Positions 16,337 through 24,509 of a stretch of 30,052 bases of DNA are shown here, in pieces. Origin of the DNA: an uncultured Butyricicoccus sp. (GTDB lineage: Bacteria > Bacillota > Clostridia > Oscillospirales > Butyricicoccaceae); contig CANPPM010000002.1 of the NCBI GenBank assembly GCA_947575935.1, positions 1-30,052 of the forward strand, given 5' to 3'. The notes below the pieces were generated by a model that worked only from the letters and a program-made list of their open reading frames with translations, was not told where the DNA came from and searched no databases. Positions within the stretch are counted from its first letter, which is position 1; every line of letters starts with the position of its first letter. The position numbers were made by a program, and so were the translations under genes.

Positions 16337-17351
16337 AACAAATCCTCCATTCGCCGACGGCCAATGCGGCGGTCACGCCGTTCAGCACGATTTTCCCGTG
16401 CAGCAACCGCCCATTCCCCGCCGAGCACACAGCCGCGCGCTCACACACATTCTCTACGCCAACCGTCTCCTTCACAAACGCAGACGCAGTAAACACCCCA
16501 GACGCCGCCGCCAACTCCTCTGCCCGGAATACGGCAAGCGGAAGCCTGTGCTCCATACAAAAGGCCGCAAGGCCGGGCTCCTGCGCTTTTCGGTCAATTG
16601 TGGCAGCCCGCCGCAGCACTTCCCACGGCAGGCCCGCATCCTCCAGCACCGCCTGCACCGCGGCCTCAATGGCCCGTTCTCCCGCGCCGCGTCTGCACCC
16701 GATCCCGACATGTACCGCACGCGGCGCCAGATGGAGGGTGCATGCAAATGGTTCCGCTTTTGTATCCACCCCAACCGCGACGCCCACCGGCAGGCATCCG
16801 CCGGTTTCCAAGCAGGGCGGAATGCGGCCCGCAACAGGTGCTTCCGACCGAAAACCGACGCGCTCCCCCCGCAGCAGCGCCGCCGAGATCTCACGAATCC
16901 GGCCGGTTTCCATCACAACCAAATTTTGCTGCCGCGCCCAGTCATCGACCGCGAAAACCCCCCGTCCGTCCGTCGCTGTGGTAAGAACCGCCTGTGCCCC
17001 AAGCGCCCCAGCCAAGCGGCGGGCAAAGTCGTTCGCACCGCCCAGATGTCCCGAAAGAAGCGGAATCACAAACCGGCCGTTTTCGTCCAGCACCAACACC
17101 GCCGGATCGAATGCCTTACCCGCAAGATAGGGGGCGACCGCCCGCACCGCAATACCGGCGGCCCCGATAAAAACGATCAGGTCACAGTCCGCCATCGCCT
17201 GCTGCGCAAACCGGGAAAGCGAAGTCTTCCGCAGCCCGGCGCTGCCGGAACGGTCATACCGTTCGGCAAGCACGCCCTGCAGGCAATCCTGCACACGTCC
17301 GGCAAGCGCCGCCCCACGGGCCGTAAAGGATACGATTTTTGCGTGCGTCAT
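16311..17351 (-). CDS. cbiG: Cobalt-precorrin-5A hydrolase CbiG
   Basis: CbiG opens the delta-lactone of cobalt-precorrin-5A and releases acetaldehyde, a step specific to the anaerobic pathway. The 346-residue protein has the CbiG N-terminal region (IVSFTARGAALAGRVQ, IVFIGAAGIAVRAVAPYL, VIPLLSGHLGGANDFAR), a central region, and the C-terminal CobE-like domain (VHVGIGCRRGAGERAIEAA, ending VGEWRICFESG). Its length is typical. The start overlaps the cbiF stop as ATGA, and it overlaps hemA by 26 bases at its 3' end. CbiG presence, together with CbiD and CbiK, marks the cobalt-early route. Confidence 0.95.
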   Translation of the reverse strand: MTHAKIVSFTARGAALAGRVQDCLQGVLAERYDRSGSAGLRKTSLSRFAQQAMADCDLIVFIGAAGIAVRAVAPYLAGKAFDPAVLVLDENGRFVIPLLSGHLGGANDFARRLAGALGAQAVLTTATDGRGVFAVDDWARQQNLVVMETGRIREISAALLRGERVGFRSEAPVAGRIPPCLETGGCLPVGVAVGVDTKAEPFACTLHLAPRAVHVGIGCRRGAGERAIEAAVQAVLEDAGLPWEVLRRAATIDRKAQEPGLAAFCMEHRLPLAVFRAEELAAASGVFTASAFVKETVGVENVCERAAVCSAGNGRLLHGKIVLNGVTAALAVGEWRICFESGDGGD

Positions 17352-18103
17352 GAAGTCCCCTCCCGGAACCCGGTGGTAAAGGCCGGATCGTACAGCCTTG
17401 ACCGGTCATAAGCATCCCCGAGGAACCCGCCAACCGTAATTAACGCCGTCTTGGTGATCTGCTCCCGTTCCGCCGCTTCCGCAAGGCCTGAGACCGTTGT
17501 TTTGACAATCTTTTCCTCGGGCCAGGTCGCCTTATAGACAATCGCCGCAGGCGTTTCCGGCGCATAGCCGCCCGCAATCAGCCTCCGGGAAAGCTCCGAA
17601 ATCCGGCCTGCCGAAAGAAAGACCACCATACTGGCCCCATGCGCTGCCAACGCCTCAATCCGCTCCCGTTCCGGCATCGGGGTACGCCCCTCCATACGGG
17701 TCAAAATCACCGTCTGGCTAACGCCGGGCAACGTATATTCTGCCCGCAGCGCCGCCGCCGCCCCACAGAAGGAAGACACGCCCGGGCAGATCTCATAGGG
17801 AATCCCTGCCGCGTCGAGCGCGTCCATCTGTTCCCGGTGCGCGCCATAGACACAGGGGTCGCCAGTATGCAGCCGCACAACCATTTTCCCTTCCCGTGCT
17901 GCCGGAATCATAACCGAAAGCACCTCCTCCAGGGTCATCTTGGCGCTGTCATACACCACACAGCCCGCCTTTTTCCCCTCCAAAAGGGCAGGATTGACCA
18001 ACGAACCGGCATATACGATCACATCGGCCCGGGACAGCAGGCCTGCGCCGCGTATGGTAATCAGGTCGGGCGCACCCGAACCCGCCCCCACAAAGTAAAT
18101 CAT
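17348..18103 (-). CDS. cbiF: Cobalt-precorrin-4 C11-methyltransferase CbiF
   Basis: CbiF transfers a methyl group from SAM to C-11, forming cobalt-precorrin-5A. The 251-residue protein has all the tetrapyrrole methylase marks: MIYFVGAGSGAPDLITIRG, IVYAGSLVNPALL, VVRLHTGDPCVYGAHREQMD, PGVSSFCGAAAALRAEYTLP and VILTRMEGRTPMPERE (the last is CbiF/CobM-type). The length is normal. ATGA overlaps join it to cbiL upstream and cbiG downstream, so the trio is probably translated as a unit. Confidence 0.96.
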   Translation of the reverse strand: MIYFVGAGSGAPDLITIRGAGLLSRADVIVYAGSLVNPALLEGKKAGCVVYDSAKMTLEEVLSVMIPAAREGKMVVRLHTGDPCVYGAHREQMDALDAAGIPYEICPGVSSFCGAAAALRAEYTLPGVSQTVILTRMEGRTPMPERERIEALAAHGASMVVFLSAGRISELSRRLIAGGYAPETPAAIVYKATWPEEKIVKTTVSGLAEAAEREQITKTALITVGGFLGDAYDRSRLYDPAFTTGFREGTS

Positions 18104-18774
18104 TTGCCCTCCTTTACCAAAATAACCGAAAAGTAACCGGTCGACTCTTCCAGCGTGGAAAGATCATAGACCACACGCTCCCCCTCCATTCCACAGCGCT
18201 CCACCAGCGCCGCGTCCGAAAGCCGCCCTGCGCGTTCCAGCTGGCTTCGCACCTGTAGAAGCGATTTCCCGGCCTTCATCAGTACAAGGTTTCCGCTCTC
18301 TGGAACCGGCCGCCCATGCGATGCGGGCAGGATATGCAGCGGCTCGCTCCCCTCACAAAGCGCCCGCCCCAACGCTGCTGCCGCCGCGCAGAAGGACGGT
18401 ACGCCAGGCGTCATCTCCGCCGCATAACCGCGTGCTGTCACCAGCCGGTGGAGATACCAATACGTCGAATACACAGCAGGATCGCCAAGCGTTAGAAACA
18501 CCACCATTTTTCCCTCATCCAACAGCGCGCACAGCGTATCTGCCGCCGCCCTTTGGCTTGCCTCTGCAGCCGCCTGGTCGCGGGTCATAGGAAGGCTGCA
18601 AAATACAACCGGTTTTCCATCCGCAAACTGCCGCGCTATCTGATACGCAGTACGCTCCCCATCCGGCGCAGCCACAACATCACACTCCCGCAGCAGCCGT
18701 ACCGCCTTCAGCGTCAGCAGTTCCGGGTCGCCTGGGCCGACGCCCACGCCATATAGTTTCCCTTTTTCAGTCAT
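18100..18774 (-). CDS. cbiL: Cobalt-factor II C20-methyltransferase CbiL
   Basis: CbiL methylates C-20 of cobalt-sirohydrochlorin (cobalt-factor II), the first step after cobalt insertion. The 224-residue protein opens LYGVGVGPGDPELLTLKAV and has VVFCSLPMTRDQA, VFLTLGDPAVYSTYWYL (CbiL/CobI-type) and PGVPSFCAAAAALGRALCEG. I took ATG 18774, which overlaps the cbiD stop as ATGA; the frame runs 81 codons further upstream only as a shadow in cbiD. The length then fits CbiL (220-240). It overlaps cbiF by ATGA downstream. Confidence 0.95.
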   Translation of the reverse strand: MTEKGKLYGVGVGPGDPELLTLKAVRLLRECDVVAAPDGERTAYQIARQFADGKPVVFCSLPMTRDQAAAEASQRAAADTLCALLDEGKMVVFLTLGDPAVYSTYWYLHRLVTARGYAAEMTPGVPSFCAAAAALGRALCEGSEPLHILPASHGRPVPESGNLVLMKAGKSLLQVRSQLERAGRLSDAALVERCGMEGERVVYDLSTLEESTGYFSVILVKEGK

Positions 18775-19919
18775 TTTAACACCTCGCAAAGCGCCCTTGC
18801 CCCCGCAGACTGCGACAGCACGCCAAAGCGCTCCGTAAACATAATATATTCTGCTTGTGCGCGCCCGTTCAGACGGTGTGCGAGCTGGCGCTCCACTTCC
18901 CTTCCAATGCGCGCCAGCACCGGTTCCCGCAGACCGGCCTCGATCAAAATCTCCACACAGGCATCCGCAGTCACCGCATCCATCAGCCGCTCCAACGTCT
19001 GTATCCCAGCGCCGCAAAGCGCCGCATGCGCGGTAAAAATCTCTCGCCGGCCATCACAGCACGCCGAATGGGTATGCATGCCGCCGGCCGCCAGCTTGAC
19101 AAGCTTGCCCGCGTGCCCTACCAACAAAATCTTCCGAAATCCGCAATAGGCCGCATAATCCAACGCATCCCCGATAAAGTTAGAGCATTTCACCGCCCTT
19201 TCCAGGGCCAGCCCCAGCGCCTGCCGCGCAAAATCCACGCCGTAATTGCCCGGACAAAGGAACGCCGTGCGCTGCCCGGCAGCAAAATGCGCATCCAGCT
19301 CCAAACGGATGGTATCCATCAGCGCAGCCTCGCTCATTGGATCAACAATACCGCTGGTCCCCAAAATCGAAATACCGCCTACAATCCCAATCCGGCGGTT
19401 ATACGTTCGTTCCGCAACCTCCCGTCCATGCTCTGCAGAAATTACCACGCGAAGGCCAAAGGCCGCGTCGTGCTCCCGGAGCACACGCTCTAGCGCCGCC
19501 CGGATCTGCGCGCGCGGCGCCGGATTGATTGCCGCTTGCCCGACCGCGCATTTCAACCCCGGCCGGACCACTCGCCCAACGCCCTCGCCGCCCTCGATCT
19601 CAATCCCCTGTTCGATACGCGACACCGCCGCAAAAATGCGAATGCCATTCGTTACGTCCGGATCGTCGCCGCTGTCCTTGCGAACCGCACAAACAGCCGT
19701 CCCGCTTTCCGAATGCGCGCATTCAGGCACAAGACGCAGCGCCGTGCCATCCGGCGTCACATAGCGCAGCACAGCCGGGGCGCGCCCGTCCAACAGCAGC
19801 TCTGCCGCCGCCTGCGCCGCTGCCGCCGCGCAGGTCCCGGTCGTATAGCCGCGCCGCAGCATACCGCTTCCACGGTAGACCAAACTGCGGGATTCCTGTT
19901 CGAAAAATGAAGATCCCAA
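18771..19919 (-). CDS. cbiD: Cobalt-precorrin-5B C1-methyltransferase CbiD
   Basis: CbiD methylates C-1 of the corrin ring in the anaerobic pathway. The protein has the CbiD signature RRGYTTGTCAAAAAQAA near the N-terminus, then GEGVGRVVRPGL, NPAPRAQI, ISILGTSGIVDPMSE, LCPGNYGVDFA and GHAGKLVKLAAGGMHTHS. I prefer the TTG start at 19919 (382 residues): GGAAGGAAGGGGGAG lies just upstream, and the residues SLVYRGSGMLRRGYTTG align with the opening of other CbiD proteins. ATG 19862 (363 residues) is the alternative but has a weaker site and would lose part of the conserved opening. It is the first gene of the operon, behind the riboswitch and leader terminator. Confidence 0.92.
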   Translation of the reverse strand: MGSSFFEQESRSLVYRGSGMLRRGYTTGTCAAAAAQAAAELLLDGRAPAVLRYVTPDGTALRLVPECAHSESGTAVCAVRKDSGDDPDVTNGIRIFAAVSRIEQGIEIEGGEGVGRVVRPGLKCAVGQAAINPAPRAQIRAALERVLREHDAAFGLRVVISAEHGREVAERTYNRRIGIVGGISILGTSGIVDPMSEAALMDTIRLELDAHFAAGQRTAFLCPGNYGVDFARQALGLALERAVKCSNFIGDALDYAAYCGFRKILLVGHAGKLVKLAAGGMHTHSACCDGRREIFTAHAALCGAGIQTLERLMDAVTADACVEILIEAGLREPVLARIGREVERQLAHRLNGRAQAEYIMFTERFGVLSQSAGARALCEVLK

Positions 19920-19974
19920 ACGCTCCCCCTTCCTTCCTGCTCCGGCGCTGTGAGGCGCTTTGCCACACCCCCTC

Positions 19975-20017
19975 AAATAAAACAGCGCCTGGCCTGGATG
20001 ACTCATCCAGCCGGCGC
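19975..20017 (-). terminator. Leader intrinsic terminator between the riboswitch and cbiD
   Basis: On the minus strand GCGCC-GG-CTGGAT pairs with ATCCAG-GCC-A-GGCGC around the loop GAGTC, directly followed by TGTTTTATTT. This is a strong stem with a U tract, placed about 84 bases after the B12 box and 55 bases before cbiD. It fits premature termination when cobalamin binds. Upstream AGCCGG (20070-20075) can pair with CCGGCT in the 5' arm (20009-20014) and would act as antiterminator. Confidence 0.8.
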
Positions 20018-20099
20018 ATGAATACACAGATCTCCCCCGCAAATGAGGAAAACACGAACCGTATGCATACCGGCTATTGACCGTAACCGTATATGTTTT

Positions 20100-20270
20100 T
20101 CCGGCGAGGCAGGTCTTCTGGCTTCGGAATCGTCACCCACGCCGCGCCTTCCCGGTCTCCCAGTGGCATCATGCGGCGCAGATTCCTCCGTTACAGCGGC
20201 GGAACCGCACGGGAATCACACCCGTTTCTCTATTCTCCTGCGGGGCAGACCGCAGGCACCTTCTCCGGAT
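20100..20270 (-). promoter_or_regulatory. Cobalamin riboswitch aptamer
   Basis: The minus strand shows the ordered landmarks of a cobalamin aptamer: GGTGCC at about 20253-20258, a hairpin CTGCGG-CCGCAG, GGGTGTGATTCCCG then GCGG..CCGCCGCTGTAAC in the core, a peripheral GC-rich arm, and the B12 box GAAGCCAGAAGACCTGCC (about 20108-20125). TCCGG before the aptamer and CCGGA after it can close stem P1. It lies in the leader of cbiD, so it senses the end product of the operon. Binding of adenosylcobalamin or another corrinoid would reduce expression of all the genes downstream. Confidence 0.95.
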
Positions 20271-20271
20271 T

Positions 20272-20318
20272 GCCGGGACAACCGCCCGGCAGCGCCCCCA
20301 GGACGCACCATCCGGGGG
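20272..20318 (-). other. Two GC-rich hairpins at the 5' end of the cob leader
   Basis: Between the expected transcript start (about 20327) and the aptamer, the minus strand has two hairpins: CCCCC-GGA...UCC-U-GGGGG (20295-20318) and GCCGGG-CGGTTGT-CCCGGC (20272-20290). They are not part of the aptamer core. They may protect the 5' end of the long mRNA or pace aptamer folding; this is inference. Confidence 0.55.
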
Positions 20319-20333
20319 ACCGCTTCTGATTTG

Positions 20334-20362
20334 AGTATATCCCGTTTCCGCAGAGCTGTCAA
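20334..20362 (-). promoter_or_regulatory. Sigma-A promoter of the cobalamin operon
   Basis: Minus strand: TTGACA (20357-20362), a spacer of exactly 17 bases, and TATACT (20334-20339). This is a near-consensus housekeeping promoter and the start point would be near 20327, giving a leader of about 400 bases. No other convincing promoter was noticed inside the operon. It lies 96 bases after the gntR stop on the same strand. Confidence 0.85.
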
Positions 20363-20458
20363 GCACACCACAGAAACACAGCAGTTTTGTGCAAAAAATC
20401 AAACAGATTGTCCTATGCCAGATCCGAAAGACCTGCACGCCGCTACGGGCAAGGCCCC

Positions 20459-21115
20459 TTACCCCCTCCCCGCGCCGTTGTAGCATTTCAGCAAATATGG
20501 ATCCAATTGATAAAAATCCTTGATATGAGCGCAGATCAGCGTACGCATCGCATTGACTGCACCCTCACGCAGCGCTGTGACAATTGGCTTATGGCGGTGG
20601 ATTTGACTCAGGCTGTTTTCAATATTGGTATATTTCGAAATTTGGATCAAATGCACCTGCTGGTACAGCGCATATTGCTGCCGGATCAGGTACGAATTCC
20701 CCGAAATATTGGCAATCTCAAGGTGAAACTCCTTATCCGTTCGGATCCGTCCGTAGACATCCCCGCACGCGGCAGCCGCTTCACACTGTTCTGCAAGACG
20801 CTCCAAACGGTCAAAATCAGATGCGCTGCCATAATACGAGGCCAGCTGCGCCGACAGGATATCCTGCGACAGGCGCAGCGCACCGATCTCCTGCATTTGT
20901 ATCTCCGTAAATGCCGTCACAGATGCGCCGCGGTTTGCACCGATCGTAACAAGCCCTTCCGCAGCCAGCTGCCGCAGCGCGTCGTGAATCGGCGTACGGC
21001 TGATCGACAGCTTTTCCGACAGCTGCAGCTCAGGGATCCGCGCGCCGGGAAGCAGTTCCATGCGAAAAATCATTTCCTTGATCTGGCGGTATGCGGCTGC
21101 GCTTTGCGTACTCAT
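20459..21115 (-). CDS. GntR-family transcription regulator with FCD ligand domain
   Basis: A 218-residue DNA-binding protein. Residues 8-72 form the GntR winged helix: YRQIKEMIFRMELLPGARI, then LSEKLSISRTPIHDALRQL as recognition helix, then EGLVTIGANRGASV. Residues about 80-210 are an all-helical FCD effector domain with His positions that often bind metal or organic acids (DKEFHLEIANISGN, IHRHKPIVTALREG). I chose ATG 21115 because it begins just before the helix region and sits 47 bases after a clear promoter; the frame is open 61 codons upstream but would start before that promoter. It is divergent from nifJ and upstream of the cob promoter. The likely target is its divergent neighbour; its effector is unknown. 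The gene appears intact. Confidence 0.88.
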   Translation of the reverse strand: MSTQSAAAYRQIKEMIFRMELLPGARIPELQLSEKLSISRTPIHDALRQLAAEGLVTIGANRGASVTAFTEIQMQEIGALRLSQDILSAQLASYYGSASDFDRLERLAEQCEAAAACGDVYGRIRTDKEFHLEIANISGNSYLIRQQYALYQQVHLIQISKYTNIENSLSQIHRHKPIVTALREGAVNAMRTLICAHIKDFYQLDPYLLKCYNGAGRG

Positions 21116-21161
21116 ATGAAATACTCGCTTTCGTAAAATTTTGCAGACATTCTCCACAAAA

Positions 21162-21190
21162 AGTATACCGTAAACCAATTTTGCCGTCAA
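21162..21190 (-). promoter_or_regulatory. Sigma-A promoter of gntR
   Basis: Minus strand TTGACG (21185-21190), 17 bases, TATACT (21162-21167). It would start transcription near 21155, about 40 bases before the chosen ATG, and so supports that start over longer readings. Confidence 0.78.
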
Positions 21191-21240
21191 ACCCTTTTCC
21201 CTTCTTTTTTCCAAAAGATTTTTCAAAGCAGTCGAGATGC

Positions 21241-21273
21241 ATAATTTGCATTCTATTATTTTATGCAAATTAT
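21241..21273. promoter_or_regulatory. Perfect 11-bp inverted repeat between the divergent promoters
   Basis: ATAATTTGCAT (21241-21251) and ATGCAAATTAT (21263-21273) are exact inverted copies separated by 11 bases. The element lies between the -35 boxes of gntR (21190) and nifJ (21292). Position and symmetry suggest an operator, most simply for the GntR protein itself. A second, imperfect repeat with TTGC-AC-GCAA at its centre lies nearer nifJ (about 21330-21352). Confidence 0.55.
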
Positions 21274-21291
21274 AAAATTTCACCATCCGCT

Positions 21292-21320
21292 TTGACAAAT
21301 TACATGCAGTTTATTATACC
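21292..21320 (+). promoter_or_regulatory. Probable sigma-A promoter of nifJ
   Basis: TTGACA at 21292-21297 is followed after 16-17 bases by TTATAC/TATACC (21314-21320). The -35 is perfect and the -10 is fair. It faces nifJ, whose ATG is at 21390 behind AGAAGGAG. Confidence 0.6.
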
Positions 21321-21389
21321 GCATACATAATATAAAATTGCACGCAATATTTTATTTTGAATGTTGCACCCGGAAGAAGGAGAAACGTT

Positions 21390-24159
21390 ATGGCAAACCA
21401 TGTGCTGGACGGCAATCAGGCGGCTGCATATATTTCATCTGCGTTCACCGAGGTCGCCGGTATCTTCCCGATCACACCTTCTTCACCGATGGCAGAATGC
21501 GTGGATGAATGGGCGGCAAACGGAAAAAAACTGTTCGGGCAGCCGGTGCAGGTGGCAGAGATGCAGTCCGAGGGCGGCGCAGCCGGCACGGCGCACAGCG
21601 CGCTCCAATCAGGGGCGCAGGCCACGACCTATACCGCCTCGCAGGGCCTTCTGCTGATGATCCCCAATATGTACAAAATCGCAGGTGAAATGCTCCCAGG
21701 GGTCTTCCATGTTTCCGCACGAACGCTTTCATCACACGCATTGTCCATTTTCAGCGACCACTCTGACGTTATGAGCGTGCGCCACACCGGATTCGCAATG
21801 CTTGCCGCCTCCTCTCCGCAGGAGGTGATGGATCTGGGTGCGGTATCCCATCTGGCAGCCATCCACTGCCGCATGCCTGTACTGCACTTTTTTGACGGTT
21901 TCCGGACCTCGCATGGGAGCCAGAAGATCAGCGCCATCGATTATGAAGACCTGCGCCCGCTGGTGGATATGAACGCGCTGAAAGCGTTCCGGCGGCACGC
22001 ACTGAATCCGGAACACCCTTCGACACGGGGCGCCACGGTCAACCCCGATATCTTTTTTCAGTGCAGGGAAGCCTGTAATCAGAAGGTACAGGCTTCCCTG
22101 CAGCCGTTTCACATTACATGGAGGAACTGGGGAAACTGACCGGCCGCACTTATCGCCTGTTCGATTACTACGGCGCAGAGGATGCCGCGCGTATGATCGT
22201 CCTTATGGGTTCGGCTGCAGAGACCGCAAAGGAAGCGGTCGGACTGATTAACGTCCACTTGTACCGCCCATTCTCAGAAACGCACTTCCTTGCAGCAGTG
22301 CCGCCAACCTGCCGCCGCACAGCCGTGCTCGACCGCACCAAAGAGCCTGGTGCAATGGGCGAGCCTTTGTATCAGGATATCTGCGCGGTTTACAAAGAAA
22401 ACGTCCTCCCGATGGAAATCACCAGCGGACGATATGGCCTGTCCTCGAAGGACACAACGCCGGGGCAGTTGCTTGCGGTCTTTGAAAATTTGGCGATGGA
22501 TGCGCCGAAACGCGGCTTTACGATCGGCATCACTGGCGACGTGACTTTCACCTCGCTGCCGGTTACAAAAGAAATTGATGTTTCCCCCATAGGACAAACC
22601 AGCGCCGTATTCTGGGGCATGGGATCGGACGGCACGGTCGGCGCAAATAAGAACTCCATCAAGATCACCGGCAACACGACCAACCGATACTGTCAGGCGT
22701 ATTTTGTATACGATTCTAAAAAGTCGGGCGGACTCACCCAATCCCACCTGCGATTCGGAAAAGAACCCATCCGGACGCCCTGCCTGATCAGCGCAGCGGA
22801 TTTCGTCGCCTGCCATAACCCGTCCTACGTCCGGCAGTACGACATGGTACAAAATTTGAAGGACGGAGGCGTCTTCCTGCTGAACTGCCAATGGGGGCCG
22901 GACGAGCTGGATGCAAACCTGCCCGCCGCCATGAAACGTGCGCTGACGGAAAAGCATGCGCAGCTTTATATTATCAACGCAATCGACATCGCGCGCAGAC
23001 TGGGGCTAGGCAACCGCACCAACACCATTTTACAAGCAGCGTTTTTCAAGCTCATAGGCGTAATCCCGGTAGAACAGACAGTATCCGCAATGAAAGACGC
23101 CATCTATCAATCGTATTTCAAAAAAGAGGGGCAGGCGGTCGTGGACAGAAACAACGCCTCCATTGATCACGGACTTAACAGCCTGGTACGGGTTGAGATC
23201 CCCCTATCCTGGGCGGACGAGCAGGAGGAACCCGCTGCAGGTACCGACCCCGCTACGTGCGGTTTTGGCCCCGCATGGGCCATGAGCCTGTTTGAGGACA
23301 ACGCTGAATACGCTTACGGCTACCTGCTCGGGCAGGACGCAGTACGGCTTCAGTGAGCGGCACTGGCGCAGCGCGGCACAGCCAAGGCCGCATGCGAAGC
23401 CTATCTGGAAAAAGCGAACGATCCGGCGGCTTCCCGCGAGGTAAGCGACGCACTGCTTGCCGCAATCAAAGGGGATCACAGCGCAGACGCTGAATTCCTC
23501 CGGCAAAACAAAGAGTTCCTCGCCAAAAAGAGCGTCTGGGCGTTTGGCGGGGACGACTGGGCTTATGACATTGGTTACGGCGGACTAGACCACGTGCTGG
23601 CATCTGGACGCAACATCAACGTACTGGTACTTGATACCGAGGTATACTCCAATCGACAGCGGCTGCGGCAATCGCGAAATTCGCGGCCAGCGGCAAACAA
23701 ACCCGCAAAAAAGATCTCGGGCTGATGGCCATGAGCTACGGCTATGTATATGTAGCGCAGATCACTATGGGTGCAGATCCGGCACAGACGCTGCGCGCCA
23801 TACGCGAAGCCGAAGCCTACGAGGGTCCCTCGCTGATCATCGCGTACAGCCCCTGTATTGAGCACGGTATGAAATGCGGCATGGGGCTGAGCCAGGCAGA
23901 ACAGAAAAAGGCGGTCGAAGCAGGCTATTGGCACCTTTACCGCTACAACCCGGAGCGGAAAGCGGCAGGAAAACCGTCCTTTACGCTTGATTCCGGAGAA
24001 CCGGCCGGGGATTTCCAGGCCTTCCTGCTGGGGCAGAACCGCTATGCATCTCTGCGGCTGTCCTTCCCCGACCGCGCGGAAGCACTGTATCAAAAGGCCG
24101 AACAGGATGCGAAGGAACGGCTTGCCAGCTACCGCAGCCTGGCAGAAAGCGGCCGCTGA
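21390..24159 (+). pseudogene. nifJ: Pyruvate:ferredoxin (flavodoxin) oxidoreductase, multiply disrupted
   Basis: Intact NifJ is a one-chain enzyme of about 1,170 residues that oxidises pyruvate to acetyl-CoA and CO2 and reduces ferredoxin, with thiamine diphosphate and three 4Fe-4S clusters. Here about 920 codons remain. The start (AGAAGGAG, ATG 21390) and domains such as PITPSSPMAE, SQGLLLMIPNMYKIAGE, FFDGFRTSHG, KDTTPGQL and GSDGTVGANKNSIKI are clear. Lesions seen: a frameshift near 22102; loss of about 10 codons before NVHLYRPF (near 22240); an in-frame loss of roughly 280 residues near 23225-23265 that removes the two-cluster ferredoxin domain and the CAGCGE region; an in-frame TGA at 23354-23356; and a frameshifting deletion after TEVYSN at 23651 that removes the NTGGQ end of the thiamine site. 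GGDG of that site also reads GGDD. No function is possible from this copy. Confidence 0.93.
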
Positions 24160-24289
24160 CGCAAAACCTGTCTGTATCCGGATAGACGGAAAGATTGCTG
24201 AAACGGCTGGGCCAGCCATTCCGGCGGCGCACGCCCCTGCGGAAGTTCTCTCCTTGCTGCCAACGGGACCGCCAAACCAGCCTCAACAC

Positions 24290-24329
24290 GGGCTGCCACG
24301 CTGAAACAGCAGAGGCAGCCCATTTTTTT
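24290..24329 (+). terminator. Intrinsic terminator after nifJ
   Basis: GGGCTGCC (24290-24297) pairs perfectly with GGCAGCCC (24314-24321), with an inner GCTG-AAA-CAGC, and is followed by ATTTTTTTG. It ends the nifJ transcript 130 bases after the stop. The bases between (24160-24289) show no gene I recognise. Confidence 0.88.
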
Positions 24330-24450
24330 GCAAAAAAGACAGCTTCCTGACCCCTCAGCCGCACAAAGGCGCCGCAGCGCCACAACCGCAAAGGCCAGAA
24401 ATTTCTGCTTACAGGAACGCGCTGTACCACCTTGCCTTTCTAAACAAAAA

Positions 24451-24456
24451 TATAAT
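24451..24456 (+). promoter_or_regulatory. Candidate -10 box for the rpoN fragment
   Basis: TATAAT at 24451-24456 is a perfect -10 in an A-rich stretch 54 bases before the rpoN start. No good -35 is present at 16-18 bases, so this is only a candidate. Confidence 0.35.
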
Positions 24457-24509
24457 TAATAAAAGATACGTACAAGCCTCGGTTTTCAAGTGGGGGAGGA
24501 GAGCATATC

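Noticed and set aside
20043..20483. A 146-codon plus-strand frame
   Set aside because: It runs across the riboswitch and promoter in antisense and has no protein family features.
24160..24289. Possible small gene between nifJ and its terminator
   Set aside because: Short frames here lack ribosome sites and family resemblance; it reads as untranslated 3' sequence.
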